Program-made: the position numbers and the translations under genes
Shown here: piece by piece, positions 53,387 to 63,290 of the stretch
How the letters are laid out: every line of letters starts with the position of its first letter
Position numbering within the stretch: position 1 is the first letter of the stretch
The notes under the pieces: model-generated
Told to the model about the DNA's origin: nothing
The model's input: the letters and a program-made list of their open reading frames with translations, nothing else
Databases searched by the model: none
From: Chitinophagales bacterium
GTDB taxonomy: Bacteria > Bacteroidota > Bacteroidia > Chitinophagales > LD1
Length of the DNA: 64,000 nt
Direction: 5' to 3'
Assembly: GCA_019638515.1 (NCBI GenBank)
Contig: JAHBTS010000005.1
Coordinates: forward strand, 124,001-188,000

Positions 53387-54226
53387 ATGCAACTTTATAC
53401 AATTGATACCGGGCTGTTTAAACTCGATGGCGGAGCCATGTTTGGCGTGGTTCCCAAAACAATTTGGCAAAAACTTAATGAACCGGATGCCAATAATTTA
53501 TGTACGTGGGCAATGCGATGCCTACTTATACAAGACGGCAAACAACTTATTCTTATAGACTGTGGCGTGGGTAATAAGCAAAGCGAAAAATTCTTTAGCT
53601 ATTATGAGCCGCATGGCAGTGCCACTTTAGAACGCAGCCTGAATGCACTTGGTTTCACAAAAGCAGATATTACAGATGTGGTACTTACACACTTGCATTT
53701 CGATCATTGCGGTGGAGCCATAGAGCGCGTTGGAGCGCAGTTGTTGCCTGCATTTGCTAATGCCACTTATTGGAGCAACGAAAGCCATTGGGCATGGGCC
53801 ACACGCCCCAATGCACGTGAGAAAGCCTCTTTTTTATCAGAGAATATTCTGCCGATTCAAGAAAGCGGGCAGTTGAAGTTTATTGAAAATGAAGCCAATA
53901 GCATTCATCCCAAAATTACTTTTAAAACAGTAAGCGGACACACAGAGAGCATGCTTATTCCGCATATCAGCTGGAAAGGAAAAACATTGGTGTATTGTGC
54001 CGATTTGTTTCCTTCGATGGCACATTTGCCATTGCCTTATGTAATGGCTTACGATACGCGCCCACTGCTAACCTTAGATGAAAAGAAAACATTTTTAGAA
54101 GCAGGCGTGCAGCAAGAACATATTTTCTTTTTTGAGCACGATAAACAAGTGGAATGTTGTACTTTACAACAAACAGAAAGAGGCATAAAAGAAAAAGATG
54201 TATTTAAGTTAAGCGAGTTGAAGTAG
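53387..54226 (+). CDS. Metallo-beta-lactamase-fold hydrolase
   Basis: 279 residues. The zinc motif is complete: THLHFDHCGG (H-x-H-x-D-H), a later His in VSGHTESM, an Asp in YCADLFPS and a His near the end (FEHDKQ). No signal peptide, so cytoplasmic. The overall form is that of lactonase-like or general MBL hydrolases; the substrate is unknown. It is two bases behind ribH, so the two are co-transcribed, though no functional link is evident. Confidence 0.85.
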   Translation: MQLYTIDTGLFKLDGGAMFGVVPKTIWQKLNEPDANNLCTWAMRCLLIQDGKQLILIDCGVGNKQSEKFFSYYEPHGSATLERSLNALGFTKADITDVVLTHLHFDHCGGAIERVGAQLLPAFANATYWSNESHWAWATRPNAREKASFLSENILPIQESGQLKFIENEANSIHPKITFKTVSGHTESMLIPHISWKGKTLVYCADLFPSMAHLPLPYVMAYDTRPLLTLDEKKTFLEAGVQQEHIFFFEHDKQVECCTLQQTERGIKEKDVFKLSELK

Positions 54227-54231
54227 TTTTT

Positions 54232-54239
54232 TATATTTG
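54232..54239 (+). promoter_or_regulatory. Promoter -7 element of tRNA-Met
   Basis: TATATTTG fits TAnnTTTG and is followed by CGCCCGC, the same box found before tRNA-His. The -33 element is weak. It overlaps the end of the spacer after the MBL gene. Confidence 0.55.
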
Positions 54240-54251
54240 CGCCCGCAAAAT

Positions 54252-54325
<74 letters not shown>

Positions 54326-54327
54326 CT

Positions 54328-54358
54328 AAAGCTCTCACAAACTTGTGAGGGCTTTTTT
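54328..54358 (+). terminator. Intrinsic terminator after tRNA-Met
   Basis: CTCACA (54334-54339) pairs with TGTGAG (54344-54349), extended by AGC/GCT-type pairs, and is followed by six T. Confidence 0.8.
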
Positions 54359-54444
54359 ATGCCATAAACAGCATGCTTTAAGTAAGAATCGGGCAATTTT
54401 AAGCTAGAAGAAAATAGATGGCTTATTATTTTCGCTATTGTTTA

Positions 54445-56835
54445 ATGATGCACAAAATTTCACTTGTTGCCATATTGCTATTGCTTGTTCAACTACTTGT
54501 AGCACAAGATAAAAAGGCGTTGAAAGGGCAGGTAATAGATAAAGATTCTCGATATCCCATTATTGGAGCATCGGTAATGGTGGTAGGTTCTAATCCGGTT
54601 ATTGGAACGCTTACCGATGAAAATGGGTACTACAAATTAGAAGTGCCACTTGGCAGAATATCGCTCAGTGTTTCTTATATTGGCTATAAGAGTGGAGGAG
54701 CCAACGATGTATTGGTGGTATCGGGAAAAGAAACCCAAGTAAACATTGCATTAGAAGAAAAAGTAAGTGAAATAAATGAAGTAGTAATAACTGCCAATAA
54801 AGAACAAGGTAGGGCAAAGAATGAATTTGCTGCTGTAAGTGCGCGGTCGTTTGATGTAGAACTTACCAGCCGCTTTAGCGGAAATAGAAACGATCCGGCT
54901 CGAATGGCATCGAATTTTGCAGGTGTAAGCGGTGCCAACGATGCTCGCAACGATATTATTATTCGGGGAAATTCGCCCATGGGAATGCTGTGGCGGTTAG
55001 AGGGTATAAATATTCCAAGCCCTAACCACTTTGGAAGTTTCGGGAGCACCGGAGGGCCGGTAAGTATGCTCAATAATAATACCTTGGCTCATGGCGATTT
55101 TTTTACTTCTGCTTTTCCTGCAGAATATGGGAATGCGCTATCGGGCGTATTCGATTTGGCAATGCGGAATGGTAATAAAGACAAGCATGAGTTTTTGTTG
55201 CAGCTTGGTTTTAATGGAATAGAAGCAGGTGCTGAAGGACCTTTTCATAAGAAGAAAAGCCAAGCTTCTTTTATGATAAATTACCGCTATTCTACCCTTG
55301 CTTTCTTTAAGTTATTAAAGGCAAATTTTGGTACGGGAACTGCTGTGCCACAATATCAAGATTTAAGTTTTAAGGTAGATGTGCCTACTAAAAAAGCAGG
55401 CATTTTCAGGTTTTGGGGTTTAGGAGGTTTAAGTTCTATTGAATTGCTTGGCTCCAAGGTAGATTTGGCAAAGAATCCCAATAATTTATATGGCAACGAG
55501 AATCAAGATATTTACAATAAAGTGCGCACGGGCGTGTTTGGATTTTCGCACACCTATTTTCTTACAAAAAAATCGTATTACAAGTTAAATCTGGCAGTGT
55601 CGCATCAAGGACAGTTTGCCGATATAGATTCTGTAAGCATTGTAAACAGAAGCGATATAGTGCGTGTAAATAAGGTAGCCTTGCTACAAAACAAAGGATC
55701 GGCTCATATACTTTACAACAATAAGATAAACGCAAAGAATGTGGTTACGGCAGGTGTAATTGCCGATGTTTTTAATTTAAATTTTAATGATAGTTTAAGA
55801 ATAGATTCTGTATCGTTTGCGGCAGTAAAAGCAGGTAAAGGCTGGAGTGCACTTATAGAAAGTTATGCCATGTGGCAGCATAAATTCAATACACAGCTTT
55901 CGCTCAATACTGGCGTGCATATACAGTATTATACATTAAGCAATAGCGTGGCGCCCGAGCCTCGCGTGAGTTTAAAATATCAGTTTAGAGAAAATCAATT
56001 TGTAAGTATCGGATATGGTTTGCATCACCAAATTCAGCCATTGCCAACATACTATAATCACGAAATTGGAGTAGGAGCGAGCAATAAACCCACTAATTTA
56101 GGAATGGGTTTTAGCCGCAGCCAACACATAGTGGCAGGTTACGATTTAATGTTCTACAAATCGTTTCACTTAAAAACAGAGGCCTATTTTCAATACATAG
56201 ATAAAGTGCCAATTGAGCGTTTTAGAAGTTCCTTTAGCATGTTGAATGCCGGAGCAGATTTTGCTACGCCCAACAATACTTATTTAGTAAACAGAGGTGT
56301 TGGGTACAATTATGGTTTAGAAGTAACACTCGAAAAGTTTTTTGCTCAGGGATATTATTTTTTACTTACAGGCTCGGTGTTTCAATCGCAATATAAGGGC
56401 AGCGATAATGTGTGGCGCAATACGGCTTTCAATGGTTTGTATGTGGTAAATGCGTTGGGAGGCTACGAGTATCGTTTTGGAGGGAAAAAGGATAAAACAA
56501 AGCGGCATATTGTAGCTGCCGATGTAAAGGCAACTGTTGCCGGAGGGCGGTATTACACACCTATTGATGAAACGGCCAGCGCAATGGCTCATGCGCAGGT
56601 GCTAATAGATTCTTTGGCGTTTTCAAAAAAGTATCAAGATTATTTCAGAATAGATTTAAAGGTGAGTTATAGGATTAGTTTAAAGCGGGTAACGCAGGAA
56701 TTTTCAACTGATTTTCAAAATTTAGCAAACATTAAAAATATATTTAGAAAAGTGTATAATCCGCGCACTAACTCACTTAACAATGAATATCAGCAAGGAT
56801 TATTCATTTTGCCGCAGTATCGTTTGCTTTTTTAG
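54445..56835 (+). CDS. TonB-dependent receptor with CarboxypepD-regulatory domain
   Basis: 796 residues from the ATG at 54445 (another ATG is next to it at 54448); an upstream ATG at 54418 would add nine residues before the signal peptide, which ends LLVAQ. The carboxypeptidase-regulatory domain (LKGQVIDKDSRYPIIGASVM) is followed by a plug (DIIIRGNSPMGMLWRLEGI) and a barrel. Plugs of this kind with the RGNSP motif occur in receptors whose ligands are unknown. The gene is followed by a secreted protein on the same strand. Confidence 0.85.
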   Translation: MMHKISLVAILLLLVQLLVAQDKKALKGQVIDKDSRYPIIGASVMVVGSNPVIGTLTDENGYYKLEVPLGRISLSVSYIGYKSGGANDVLVVSGKETQVNIALEEKVSEINEVVITANKEQGRAKNEFAAVSARSFDVELTSRFSGNRNDPARMASNFAGVSGANDARNDIIIRGNSPMGMLWRLEGINIPSPNHFGSFGSTGGPVSMLNNNTLAHGDFFTSAFPAEYGNALSGVFDLAMRNGNKDKHEFLLQLGFNGIEAGAEGPFHKKKSQASFMINYRYSTLAFFKLLKANFGTGTAVPQYQDLSFKVDVPTKKAGIFRFWGLGGLSSIELLGSKVDLAKNPNNLYGNENQDIYNKVRTGVFGFSHTYFLTKKSYYKLNLAVSHQGQFADIDSVSIVNRSDIVRVNKVALLQNKGSAHILYNNKINAKNVVTAGVIADVFNLNFNDSLRIDSVSFAAVKAGKGWSALIESYAMWQHKFNTQLSLNTGVHIQYYTLSNSVAPEPRVSLKYQFRENQFVSIGYGLHHQIQPLPTYYNHEIGVGASNKPTNLGMGFSRSQHIVAGYDLMFYKSFHLKTEAYFQYIDKVPIERFRSSFSMLNAGADFATPNNTYLVNRGVGYNYGLEVTLEKFFAQGYYFLLTGSVFQSQYKGSDNVWRNTAFNGLYVVNALGGYEYRFGGKKDKTKRHIVAADVKATVAGGRYYTPIDETASAMAHAQVLIDSLAFSKKYQDYFRIDLKVSYRISLKRVTQEFSTDFQNLANIKNIFRKVYNPRTNSLNNEYQQGLFILPQYRLLF

Positions 56836-56898
56836 CTTTTATTGTTCGCTAATTATTTACATAATTGCGATATAGTAAAATTTAAAAAACAAAATAAA

Positions 56899-57828
56899 AT
56901 GAAAAAACAACTACTCTCATTGGCAGCTTTTGCTTGTTCAGCCGTATTATTTGCACAAAATCCTCAGATACAAAATGGTGGCTTTGAAACTTGGCCAAGT
57001 AATGCAAAAGCACCATCTAATTGGAGTACCATTGAATCGGCAGCTAACGAAGCCGGAGTGGGAGCATTATTGAGTGGAAAAACATTTAGTTCAAAAGAAA
57101 CTGCTGCAGGAGCGTATGTAGAAGGTGTGCAGGCCATCAGCATTCAAAATGATGAAATTACAGTGCCAGTGAGCGCAAAAATTCCGGGAACTTTAATGTA
57201 TGGTAAAATTATTGTCAATGTAGCCGCGCAAACCTTTACGCCAAAAGGAACGCCATTTACAGGCTCTCCCGATGTAATTAAGTTTGCATATAAATATGTT
57301 CCGCAGGGTAGCGACTCGGCCTCTTTCTTTGTGCGCTTAACTAAATTCAGCGCATTGGTGGATTCTTCTGAAACCATTGGTGGGGTATTTGAAAATTTAG
57401 CAGCTACCAGCACTTGGGATAGCGTTGCGGCTCCAATTGAATACGATTCACTTTTTGCCGGAGGACCGGATTCTGTATTAGTAGGTTTCCTTGCAGGTGG
57501 TATGAACAACACCAAAGGCTCTAAACTTTGGGTAGATAACGTTCGCTTTGTTTATAATACCAGCACCGGAATTGTAGAATTACCAATAGAAACACCTACA
57601 GTTAAAGTTTATCCTAATCCGGTTGTAAGCACACTTAATTTAGATATAAAAGAAGTTACTCCTAATACTATCATTTCAATTTATGGTTTAGATGGTAAGC
57701 AAAATGTTTCTAAAAAATTGGAAGGCAACAGTATTTCAGTAACAGAGCTTGCTGCAGGTCGTTACTTATTCACTATTTCAGCCAATGGAAAAGCAGCAGG
57801 AGTTGGCAGTTTCAACGTAATTAAATAA
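56899..57828 (+). CDS. Secreted protein with T9SS sorting domain
   Basis: 309 residues from the ATG at 56899, which begins a signal peptide (ending AVLFAQ). The mature part begins IQNGGFETW and looks like a jelly-roll, as in carbohydrate-binding or PCMD-type domains of Bacteroidota. The end is a type A T9SS sorting domain (VKVYPNPVVSTLNL). No catalytic motif is seen. It is 63 bases after the TonB receptor gene and may bind the same ligand at the surface. Confidence 0.75.
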   Translation: MKKQLLSLAAFACSAVLFAQNPQIQNGGFETWPSNAKAPSNWSTIESAANEAGVGALLSGKTFSSKETAAGAYVEGVQAISIQNDEITVPVSAKIPGTLMYGKIIVNVAAQTFTPKGTPFTGSPDVIKFAYKYVPQGSDSASFFVRLTKFSALVDSSETIGGVFENLAATSTWDSVAAPIEYDSLFAGGPDSVLVGFLAGGMNNTKGSKLWVDNVRFVYNTSTGIVELPIETPTVKVYPNPVVSTLNLDIKEVTPNTIISIYGLDGKQNVSKKLEGNSISVTELAAGRYLFTISANGKAAGVGSFNVIK

Positions 57829-57846
57829 TAAAAATCAATATCATTC

Positions 57847-58761
57847 ATGAAGGCAACTAATATTCTTGAAACAATAGGTAATACACCCCACGTAAAGGTT
57901 AATCGCTTGTATGGCAATGCCAATGTTTGGATAAAACTAGAAAGAACCAATCCGGGTGGAAGTATTAAAGACCGCATTGCACTTAGCATGATAGAAGATG
58001 CTGAAAAACGCGGTTTAATTAAAGCAGGAAGCGTAATTGTGGAGCCTACATCCGGCAATACCGGCATTAGTTTGGCAATGGTGGCAGCCGTAAAAGGTTA
58101 CAAGATTATTTTGGTTATGCCCGAAAGCATGAGTATTGAAAGAAGACGACTTATGAAAGCCTATGGCGCAACTTTTGAACTTACTCCTCGCGAGAAAGGA
58201 ATGAAAGGCGCTATAGAAAAGGCACAAGAAATTGTTGCCTCTACACCCAATGCGTGGATGCCACAACAGTTTGATAATCCTGCCAATATTGAGGCGCATG
58301 TAAACACTACTGCGCAAGAGATTTTAGCCGATTTTCCAAACGGTGTAGATGTAGTTGTTACAGGCGTTGGTACCGGAGGGCATATTACCGGTATTGCCAA
58401 AGTATTGAAAGAGAAATTTCCAAATACAAAAGTATATGCAGTAGAGCCGGCTTTATCTCCGGTAATTAGCGGGGGAAGTCCTGCTCCACACCCTTTGCAA
58501 GGACTTGGAGCAGGATTTATTCCTACCAATCTTCAAACAGATTTATTAGATGGTGCAATTTTGGTAACTAAAGATGCCGCTTATGAGTATGCTATCCGCG
58601 CTGCTAAAGAAGAGGGCATATTTGCCGGAATTTCAACGGGTGCTACATTGGCGGCTATTGCACAAAAGCTAAGTGAAATTCCGCAGGGCGCAACGGTATT
58701 GGGGCTTAATTACGATACCGGAGAGCGTTACCTTTCTATAGAAGGCTTATACGAAGCCTAA
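57847..58761 (+). CDS. cysK: Cysteine synthase (O-acetylserine sulfhydrylase)
   Basis: 304 residues, typical CysK. The PLP lysine is Lys41 in [11 protein letters not shown], and the phosphate/substrate loop PTSGNTG is at 67-73; [15 protein letters not shown] binds the cofactor phosphate. It makes cysteine from O-acetylserine and sulfide. cysE is not in the window. CysM is an alternative, but the sequence fits CysK better. It converges on a lipoprotein gene with three bases between them. Confidence 0.92.
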   Translation: MKATNILETIGNTPHVKVNRLYGNANVWIKLERTNPGGSIKDRIALSMIEDAEKRGLIKAGSVIVEPTSGNTGISLAMVAAVKGYKIILVMPESMSIERRRLMKAYGATFELTPREKGMKGAIEKAQEIVASTPNAWMPQQFDNPANIEAHVNTTAQEILADFPNGVDVVVTGVGTGGHITGIAKVLKEKFPNTKVYAVEPALSPVISGGSPAPHPLQGLGAGFIPTNLQTDLLDGAILVTKDAAYEYAIRAAKEEGIFAGISTGATLAAIAQKLSEIPQGATVLGLNYDTGERYLSIEGLYEA

Positions 58762-58764
58762 ACT

Positions 58765-59301
58765 TTAATTACAATTGATAATAATTGGCTTGGTTACTGC
58801 ACCGTTGCTTAAATGACCTGCACGGTCTTTAATAAAAACGGTGTAAACCAATGTATCATCGGGGCAACCCGGAGCAGGAGAGCAATTTCGTACCTTGCAG
58901 GTAAGTGCCGAAGTAGTAAATTCAATTTCTCCGGAAATGGATGCGTACTTTCCTTTTGCTTCTACATAAGGAAGCGATTTGGCTTCTAAACAACTATCGC
59001 GATGGTCTAAAAGAATGAGCGACCAATGGTTGTCTTTAAAGTAGCTGGTATCGGAATATAAATCGCAAGGTTGCGATTGGTAGGTGGGTTTAGAACTGCT
59101 TTCGGGACCCAAATCGGCATCGCCATCGGTGAAATTAAGGGTGAAGCGAACGGTGTCGTACTCTTGCACGCGCTCAGCCGATGCCTTTGAAAATTCAATA
59201 AATGGTTCTACCGGGTAGGTAGGTGGTTTTTTAGCACACTGCATAAGCAATAGCACTGTAAATAGCACTCCCGAAATCGGCAATATCCTTTTATCTATCA
59301 T
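58765..59301 (-). CDS. Lipoprotein of unknown function
   Basis: 178 residues from the ATG at 59301, the start of a lipoprotein signal with lipobox LLMQC; a longer frame adds 16 residues. The mature part is a beta-rich domain of about 150 residues containing DTVRFTLNFTDGDADLG, and Cys pairs near the end (CKVRNCSPAPGC). The motif resembles cadherin/PKD-like Bacteroidota proteins of unknown role. Confidence 0.7.
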   Translation of the reverse strand: MIDKRILPISGVLFTVLLLMQCAKKPPTYPVEPFIEFSKASAERVQEYDTVRFTLNFTDGDADLGPESSSKPTYQSQPCDLYSDTSYFKDNHWSLILLDHRDSCLEAKSLPYVEAKGKYASISGEIEFTTSALTCKVRNCSPAPGCPDDTLVYTVFIKDRAGHLSNGAVTKPIIINCN

Positions 59302-59426
59302 GCGTGCAAGATGAAAAAAAACGATTGAAAAGTTTTCATAAAAATGCATAGTCGTTGGTAATCTATTGTTGCCTTGCTGTTGTAAGAACGTAAATCGTTT
59401 AGTTTCGTGCCTTCATTTTTTTTAGG

Positions 59427-60332
59427 ATGGATAAAAGGCTTAGAGCCCACTTGTTTCTTTTGGTGGTGAATTTGTTTTATGGTGCTGGTTTCTCGGTTTC
59501 AAAATTGATGATGCCAGCTTTCTTAACGCCTTTTGCTTTTATCTTTATTCGGGTTAGTGTTACGAGTGTGCTGTTTTTACTATTGCAGCGCTTCTTCATT
59601 AAAGAGCATATTAAGAGAAAAGATATTCCACTATTAATAGTATCGGCTTTGTTTGGTGTGGTAATAAATCAAGAGATGTTTTTTCTTGGATTGGAGCGAA
59701 CTACTCCTATAAATGCGGCTCTTATTATGATTATGACACCAATTTTGGTGTTTCTGTTTTCTTTTTTTCTGCGCTATGAAAGGGCAACATGGCAAAAAGT
59801 AACGGGCTTGTTTTTTGGTGCAGGTGGGGCTTTTTTAATTATGAGTGGAAAGGGTTTTAACTTTTCATCCGATACACTTTTAGGCGATTTTTTTATTTTG
59901 ATAAATGCTACTTCGTATGCTGTTTATTTGGTAATAGTTCGGCCTTTAATGAAAGAGTATCATCCGCTTACCGTAATTACTTATGTGTTTTTATTTGGAA
60001 TGGTGCCGGTTACTGTTTTTGGCATTGGTGATTTTGCAGCCATTCAATGGCAGCACTTTACGGTTGTGGCATGGGGCGGTTTAGTTTTTATTGTGGTGTG
60101 CACCACATTTTTGGCGTATTTGCTTAATATATTGGCATTGCGTGAAGTAAGTTCATCGGTAGTGGGAGCGTATATTTATTTGCAGCCGGTGTTGGCAGGC
60201 GTAATTGCAATTTGGCTTCAGCAAGATGCCATTACTACCGAAAAAATAATAGCGGCATGCAGTATATTTTTGGGTGTATCGCTGGTGTCGTTTTCGCCAA
60301 GTAAATTATTGCATACCACTGCGAAAAATTAG
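59427..60332 (+). CDS. EamA/DMT superfamily transporter
   Basis: 301 residues with ten predicted membrane helices in two EamA repeats; the second repeat starts near residue 155 (LLGDFFILINATSYAVYLV). Such carriers export amino acids, metabolites or nucleotide sugars; the substrate cannot be told. Start at ATG 59427. The gcvH promoter begins directly after its stop. Confidence 0.88.
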   Translation: MDKRLRAHLFLLVVNLFYGAGFSVSKLMMPAFLTPFAFIFIRVSVTSVLFLLLQRFFIKEHIKRKDIPLLIVSALFGVVINQEMFFLGLERTTPINAALIMIMTPILVFLFSFFLRYERATWQKVTGLFFGAGGAFLIMSGKGFNFSSDTLLGDFFILINATSYAVYLVIVRPLMKEYHPLTVITYVFLFGMVPVTVFGIGDFAAIQWQHFTVVAWGGLVFIVVCTTFLAYLLNILALREVSSSVVGAYIYLQPVLAGVIAIWLQQDAITTEKIIAACSIFLGVSLVSFSPSKLLHTTAKN

Positions 60333-60363
60333 TTTGAAACTTTACAGTACACTTCTATCTTAG
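60333..60363 (+). promoter_or_regulatory. Promoter of gcvH
   Basis: TTTG (60333-60336), 19 bases, then TATCTTAG (60356-60363), one base away from the TAnnTTTG consensus. It starts right after the DMT transporter stop and leaves a short leader before the ATG at 60389. Confidence 0.6.
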
Positions 60364-60388
60364 CCGCCAATAATTAAACACATATAAA

Positions 60389-60769
60389 ATGAATTTTCCT
60401 GCTGGTTTAAAGTATTCTAAAGAACACGAATGGGTAAAAGTAGATGGCAATGTTGCGTTTGTTGGCATCTCGGATTTTGCACAAAAGGAGTTGGGCGATA
60501 TTGTGTATGTAGATATTGAATCTATTGGAAAATCGTTAGCAAAAGATGCTGTATTTGGTACTGTTGAAGCAGTGAAAACTGTATCGGATTTATATATTCC
60601 TGTATCGGGAAAAGTATTGGAAAAAAATGCAGCACTTGATGCACAACCTGAATTGGTAAATTCTGATCCGTATGGCGAAGGTTGGATTATTAAAATTGAA
60701 CTTTCTGCTCCGGATGAATTGAGTGCATTGATGGATGCCGATGCATACCAAGCACATATTGGTCTTTAG
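60389..60769 (+). CDS. gcvH: Glycine cleavage system H protein
   Basis: 126 residues, the normal length. The lipoyl lysine is Lys63 in [11 protein letters not shown], and the C-terminal helix region ([13 protein letters not shown]) is conserved. GcvH shuttles the aminomethyl group between GcvP, GcvT and Lpd; those genes are not here. The stop overlaps that of the convergent glycosyltransferase gene by four bases (60766-60769). Confidence 0.94.
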   Translation: MNFPAGLKYSKEHEWVKVDGNVAFVGISDFAQKELGDIVYVDIESIGKSLAKDAVFGTVEAVKTVSDLYIPVSGKVLEKNAALDAQPELVNSDPYGEGWIIKIELSAPDELSALMDADAYQAHIGL

Positions 60770-61653
60770 TTTTTACTTAGCCATTTCCATAATTGAATTT
60801 TTAGCTTGCCTGCCATAGAAAGTGGTTGGTAAAAGTCGGCTTCGCGGGCAGTAGGTTTATACTGCTTTAGTAAATTGAAGTATTGCTGCCAGTGTGGTTG
60901 CAGTAGGGGATCGTTTCCTTCAAGAATTGTACGTATGGTATAGAAATTGAAGTGGATGAAAACAATAGGATAGTTTCCTGCCAGTATTTGGTTTTGTGCT
61001 GAGGTGCGCGGGCAGTTTTCAATATTCCAGCCGGCAACGTTGCAGCCTTTATGTTCAAGAATAAGTGTGCTTGGTTCTATAATTGGAAGTAGGTCTAAAT
61101 ATTTTTGGTCATCATACAAACCGCGCCAGTAGTTTTTTTGACAGCGATATAAACAACATGCTGCCCACCATTCTAGTGCATTTTTTGCATCGGAATGTGC
61201 GGCAAAAAAACCGGCATTGTACAGTCCGAATTTTAGATTGTTTTCTAACCAAAATTGGTTTTGGGTTGGTGAAAATGAGTAGCGATGCGGAGTTAGCAGT
61301 ATGCGATTGCTGCTTAATAAATCGAATAAAAATTCGGGATTATTAAAGAATGCAATATCGTTGTCTATGTATATTACTTTTTGCGAATGCTGTAGTAAGT
61401 ATAGTATAAACACAGGCTTTAAACTCCATCGCAGTTTATCGCCTTTATATTTTAGTATTATAGGAAGTGCCGTGGGATTTGCCAAATCGCTGAGTGCATA
61501 AAATTTAATGTGTTCTGTTTTTTTTATGCCGCCCAAGTCGGTAACTAAAACATGCAACTGAAATGGTTGTGTGCAACATTGCAGCAATGTTTGGTACAAT
61601 GCTTGTACTTTATACAAATAATCTGAAGATGCAATGGTGCAGAAGTGATTCAA
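60766..61653 (-). CDS. Putative glycosyltransferase (GT-A fold)
   Basis: 295 residues, cytoplasmic. The N-terminus [20 protein letters not shown] and the metal-binding DxD motif in [11 protein letters not shown] (about residue 97) fit GT-A glycosyltransferases close to family GT8. Later parts ([22 protein letters not shown]) also agree with such proteins. It probably transfers a sugar to a cell-surface glycan or lipid; donor and acceptor are unknown. No other glycan genes are adjacent. Confidence 0.75.
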   Translation of the reverse strand: MNHFCTIASSDYLYKVQALYQTLLQCCTQPFQLHVLVTDLGGIKKTEHIKFYALSDLANPTALPIILKYKGDKLRWSLKPVFILYLLQHSQKVIYIDNDIAFFNNPEFLFDLLSSNRILLTPHRYSFSPTQNQFWLENNLKFGLYNAGFFAAHSDAKNALEWWAACCLYRCQKNYWRGLYDDQKYLDLLPIIEPSTLILEHKGCNVAGWNIENCPRTSAQNQILAGNYPIVFIHFNFYTIRTILEGNDPLLQPHWQQYFNLLKQYKPTAREADFYQPLSMAGKLKIQLWKWLSKN

Positions 61654-61686
61654 TGTTTCCTATTGTGGAAGTAAATATAACAACAC

Positions 61687-62223
61687 CTAATTAGCAGCGA
61701 AATGGCTTAAATTCTGCATAGTTGCCATGTGGTGATGATGAACATGATAGATGGTGAAATACAACATTTCGCGCATGGTTATTTTTCCCACCAATGGATG
61801 CGGAAGCATGAGTTTGTCAAGATCTTCTTCTGATGTTTGGTGAATGTAAGCACATAGCTTTTGTATTTCGTTTTTCAGTTTTGTTTTTAGTTCAGTTCCT
61901 TTTGGGTAAGTGGAGTTGTTGGGTATATAACTGCGGGTTGCCTTCCCACCATTTTTTAAAACGAGTAAATAGGCGTTTACCAATTCTTCATAAGTTCTGC
62001 TTTTGTGTGTTGCTTTTCCGCCAATAAGTCGAACAATAAATTGTGGTAGTATGAATGCCAACTTTACGGGTTTTACACTCAAATAAATGTGTTCAAGTTG
62101 TTGCCCTGCGGTCCATTTTTTATCGAAACTGTAACGAAGTTGCTCTTCGGTTAAAGTATCTAAGTAAGCAATGAATGCAAGATAATTTTCGTTGAGCTGC
62201 TTAATGATAGTTGGTTTATCCAT
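61687..62223 (-). CDS. DinB-like domain protein
   Basis: 178 residues from the ATG at 62223; the longer frame adds 13 residues and would overlap the upstream gene stop. A four-helix bundle of the DinB/DUF1569 type: His in GQQLEHIYLSV near residue 40 and the His cluster YHVHHHHM near residue 165 give a likely divalent metal site. DinB-like proteins include thiol-transferases, but the members close to this one are uncharacterised. Confidence 0.78.
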   Translation of the reverse strand: MDKPTIIKQLNENYLAFIAYLDTLTEEQLRYSFDKKWTAGQQLEHIYLSVKPVKLAFILPQFIVRLIGGKATHKSRTYEELVNAYLLVLKNGGKATRSYIPNNSTYPKGTELKTKLKNEIQKLCAYIHQTSEEDLDKLMLPHPLVGKITMREMLYFTIYHVHHHHMATMQNLSHFAAN

Positions 62224-62261
62224 ATCGTTTTTTTTAGAAGAGAATAAATGCTTTTGGAGCA

Positions 62262-63290
62262 TTATTGCTTTATGAGTTTATGTGTAGTGCATTGGTTGTG
62301 TTCGGTATGTATTTGAATTAAATAAATGCCATTGGTTAAGTAGTCAACCGATATTTTTTCATTGAATTTTGCACTGCCTGTTTTCACTACCGCCCCAACC
62401 ATATTTAATATGCTGAAGGTAAATTTTTCCATTGATGTTTCGTTGCTTTTTATTGCGAAAAAGTCTTTTGTGGGTGTGGGAAGAATATGTAGATTGATAG
62501 GAGAGGTATTGCTTTCGTTTATTGCTAAAGGCGAAAATGAAATGCGTATTGCATTGCTAGTTTGTGAGCCGCCAACCACGCAATTGGTTCCGCTGCTTAT
62601 TACACATACAATGGTGTCGCCATTGTTTAGTGTGCTATCGGAATAAGTTGGAGCGTTGGTACCTACCGGTAAGTTATTTTTTAACCATTGGTAGTTTGGA
62701 ATTGGATTGTAAGAGTTTATATACCCACTTTTTAAGGTTGAGTAGAATGTAACTTTTGTTCCGGTATTGATGTTGCTGTTAGGGAATGCAGCAATATCAA
62801 TAGATGCGCAATACAATTCTAATGGATCACTTATTGATGGACTACAATCGCAACTATCGCCAATATTGTCGGCATCAATATCTTCTTGGTAGGGGTTATA
62901 GGTGTATGGACACATATCAGAAACATCAGCAGCATTATCGCCATCGGCATCGGCAACTACATTTAATATTGAGGTTCCCGAGTGTGTGGCATAAGTAGCT
63001 TGTATGGTTGTAGCTCCAACGGCTGTTATAGTAGATTCTCCTTGTGTACTTACTGTATTGCTTATGGTTGCAATAGATGTATTACTGCTAAGCCATACTA
63101 CTGAATCTGAAATATCTTTAGTAGAATTATCGGAATAAACACCAATTGCTTTAAAGCGTAGTTTGGTGCCGTTTCCGGTTGTTGGGTTAATAGGTATTAC
63201 GCTTACAGATATTAAAGTTTGGCAAATTGAAAACTTAAAGAGAATTGTAAGTACGAGGGTTAGTGTATTTTTTGTAAAGTTAAAGTTCAT
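62262..63290 (-). CDS. Secreted BIG2/thrombospondin-3-repeat protein with T9SS sorting domain
   Basis: 342 residues from the ATG at 63290, which gives a signal peptide (ending FSICQ). A BIG2-type Ig domain comes first (WLSSNTSIATIS, then GATTIQATYA), then a calcium-binding thrombospondin type 3-like stretch (DADGDNAADVSDMCPYT, then DIDADNIGDSCDC), an Ig-like module, and a type A T9SS sorting domain (LHILPTPTKDFFAI). The calcium-binding linker and Ig domains point to a surface attachment protein. Its stop is one base from the end of the next gene's longer frame. Confidence 0.8.
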   Translation of the reverse strand: MNFNFTKNTLTLVLTILFKFSICQTLISVSVIPINPTTGNGTKLRFKAIGVYSDNSTKDISDSVVWLSSNTSIATISNTVSTQGESTITAVGATTIQATYATHSGTSILNVVADADGDNAADVSDMCPYTYNPYQEDIDADNIGDSCDCSPSISDPLELYCASIDIAAFPNSNINTGTKVTFYSTLKSGYINSYNPIPNYQWLKNNLPVGTNAPTYSDSTLNNGDTIVCVISSGTNCVVGGSQTSNAIRISFSPLAINESNTSPINLHILPTPTKDFFAIKSNETSMEKFTFSILNMVGAVVKTGSAKFNEKISVDYLTNGIYLIQIHTEHNQCTTHKLIKQ

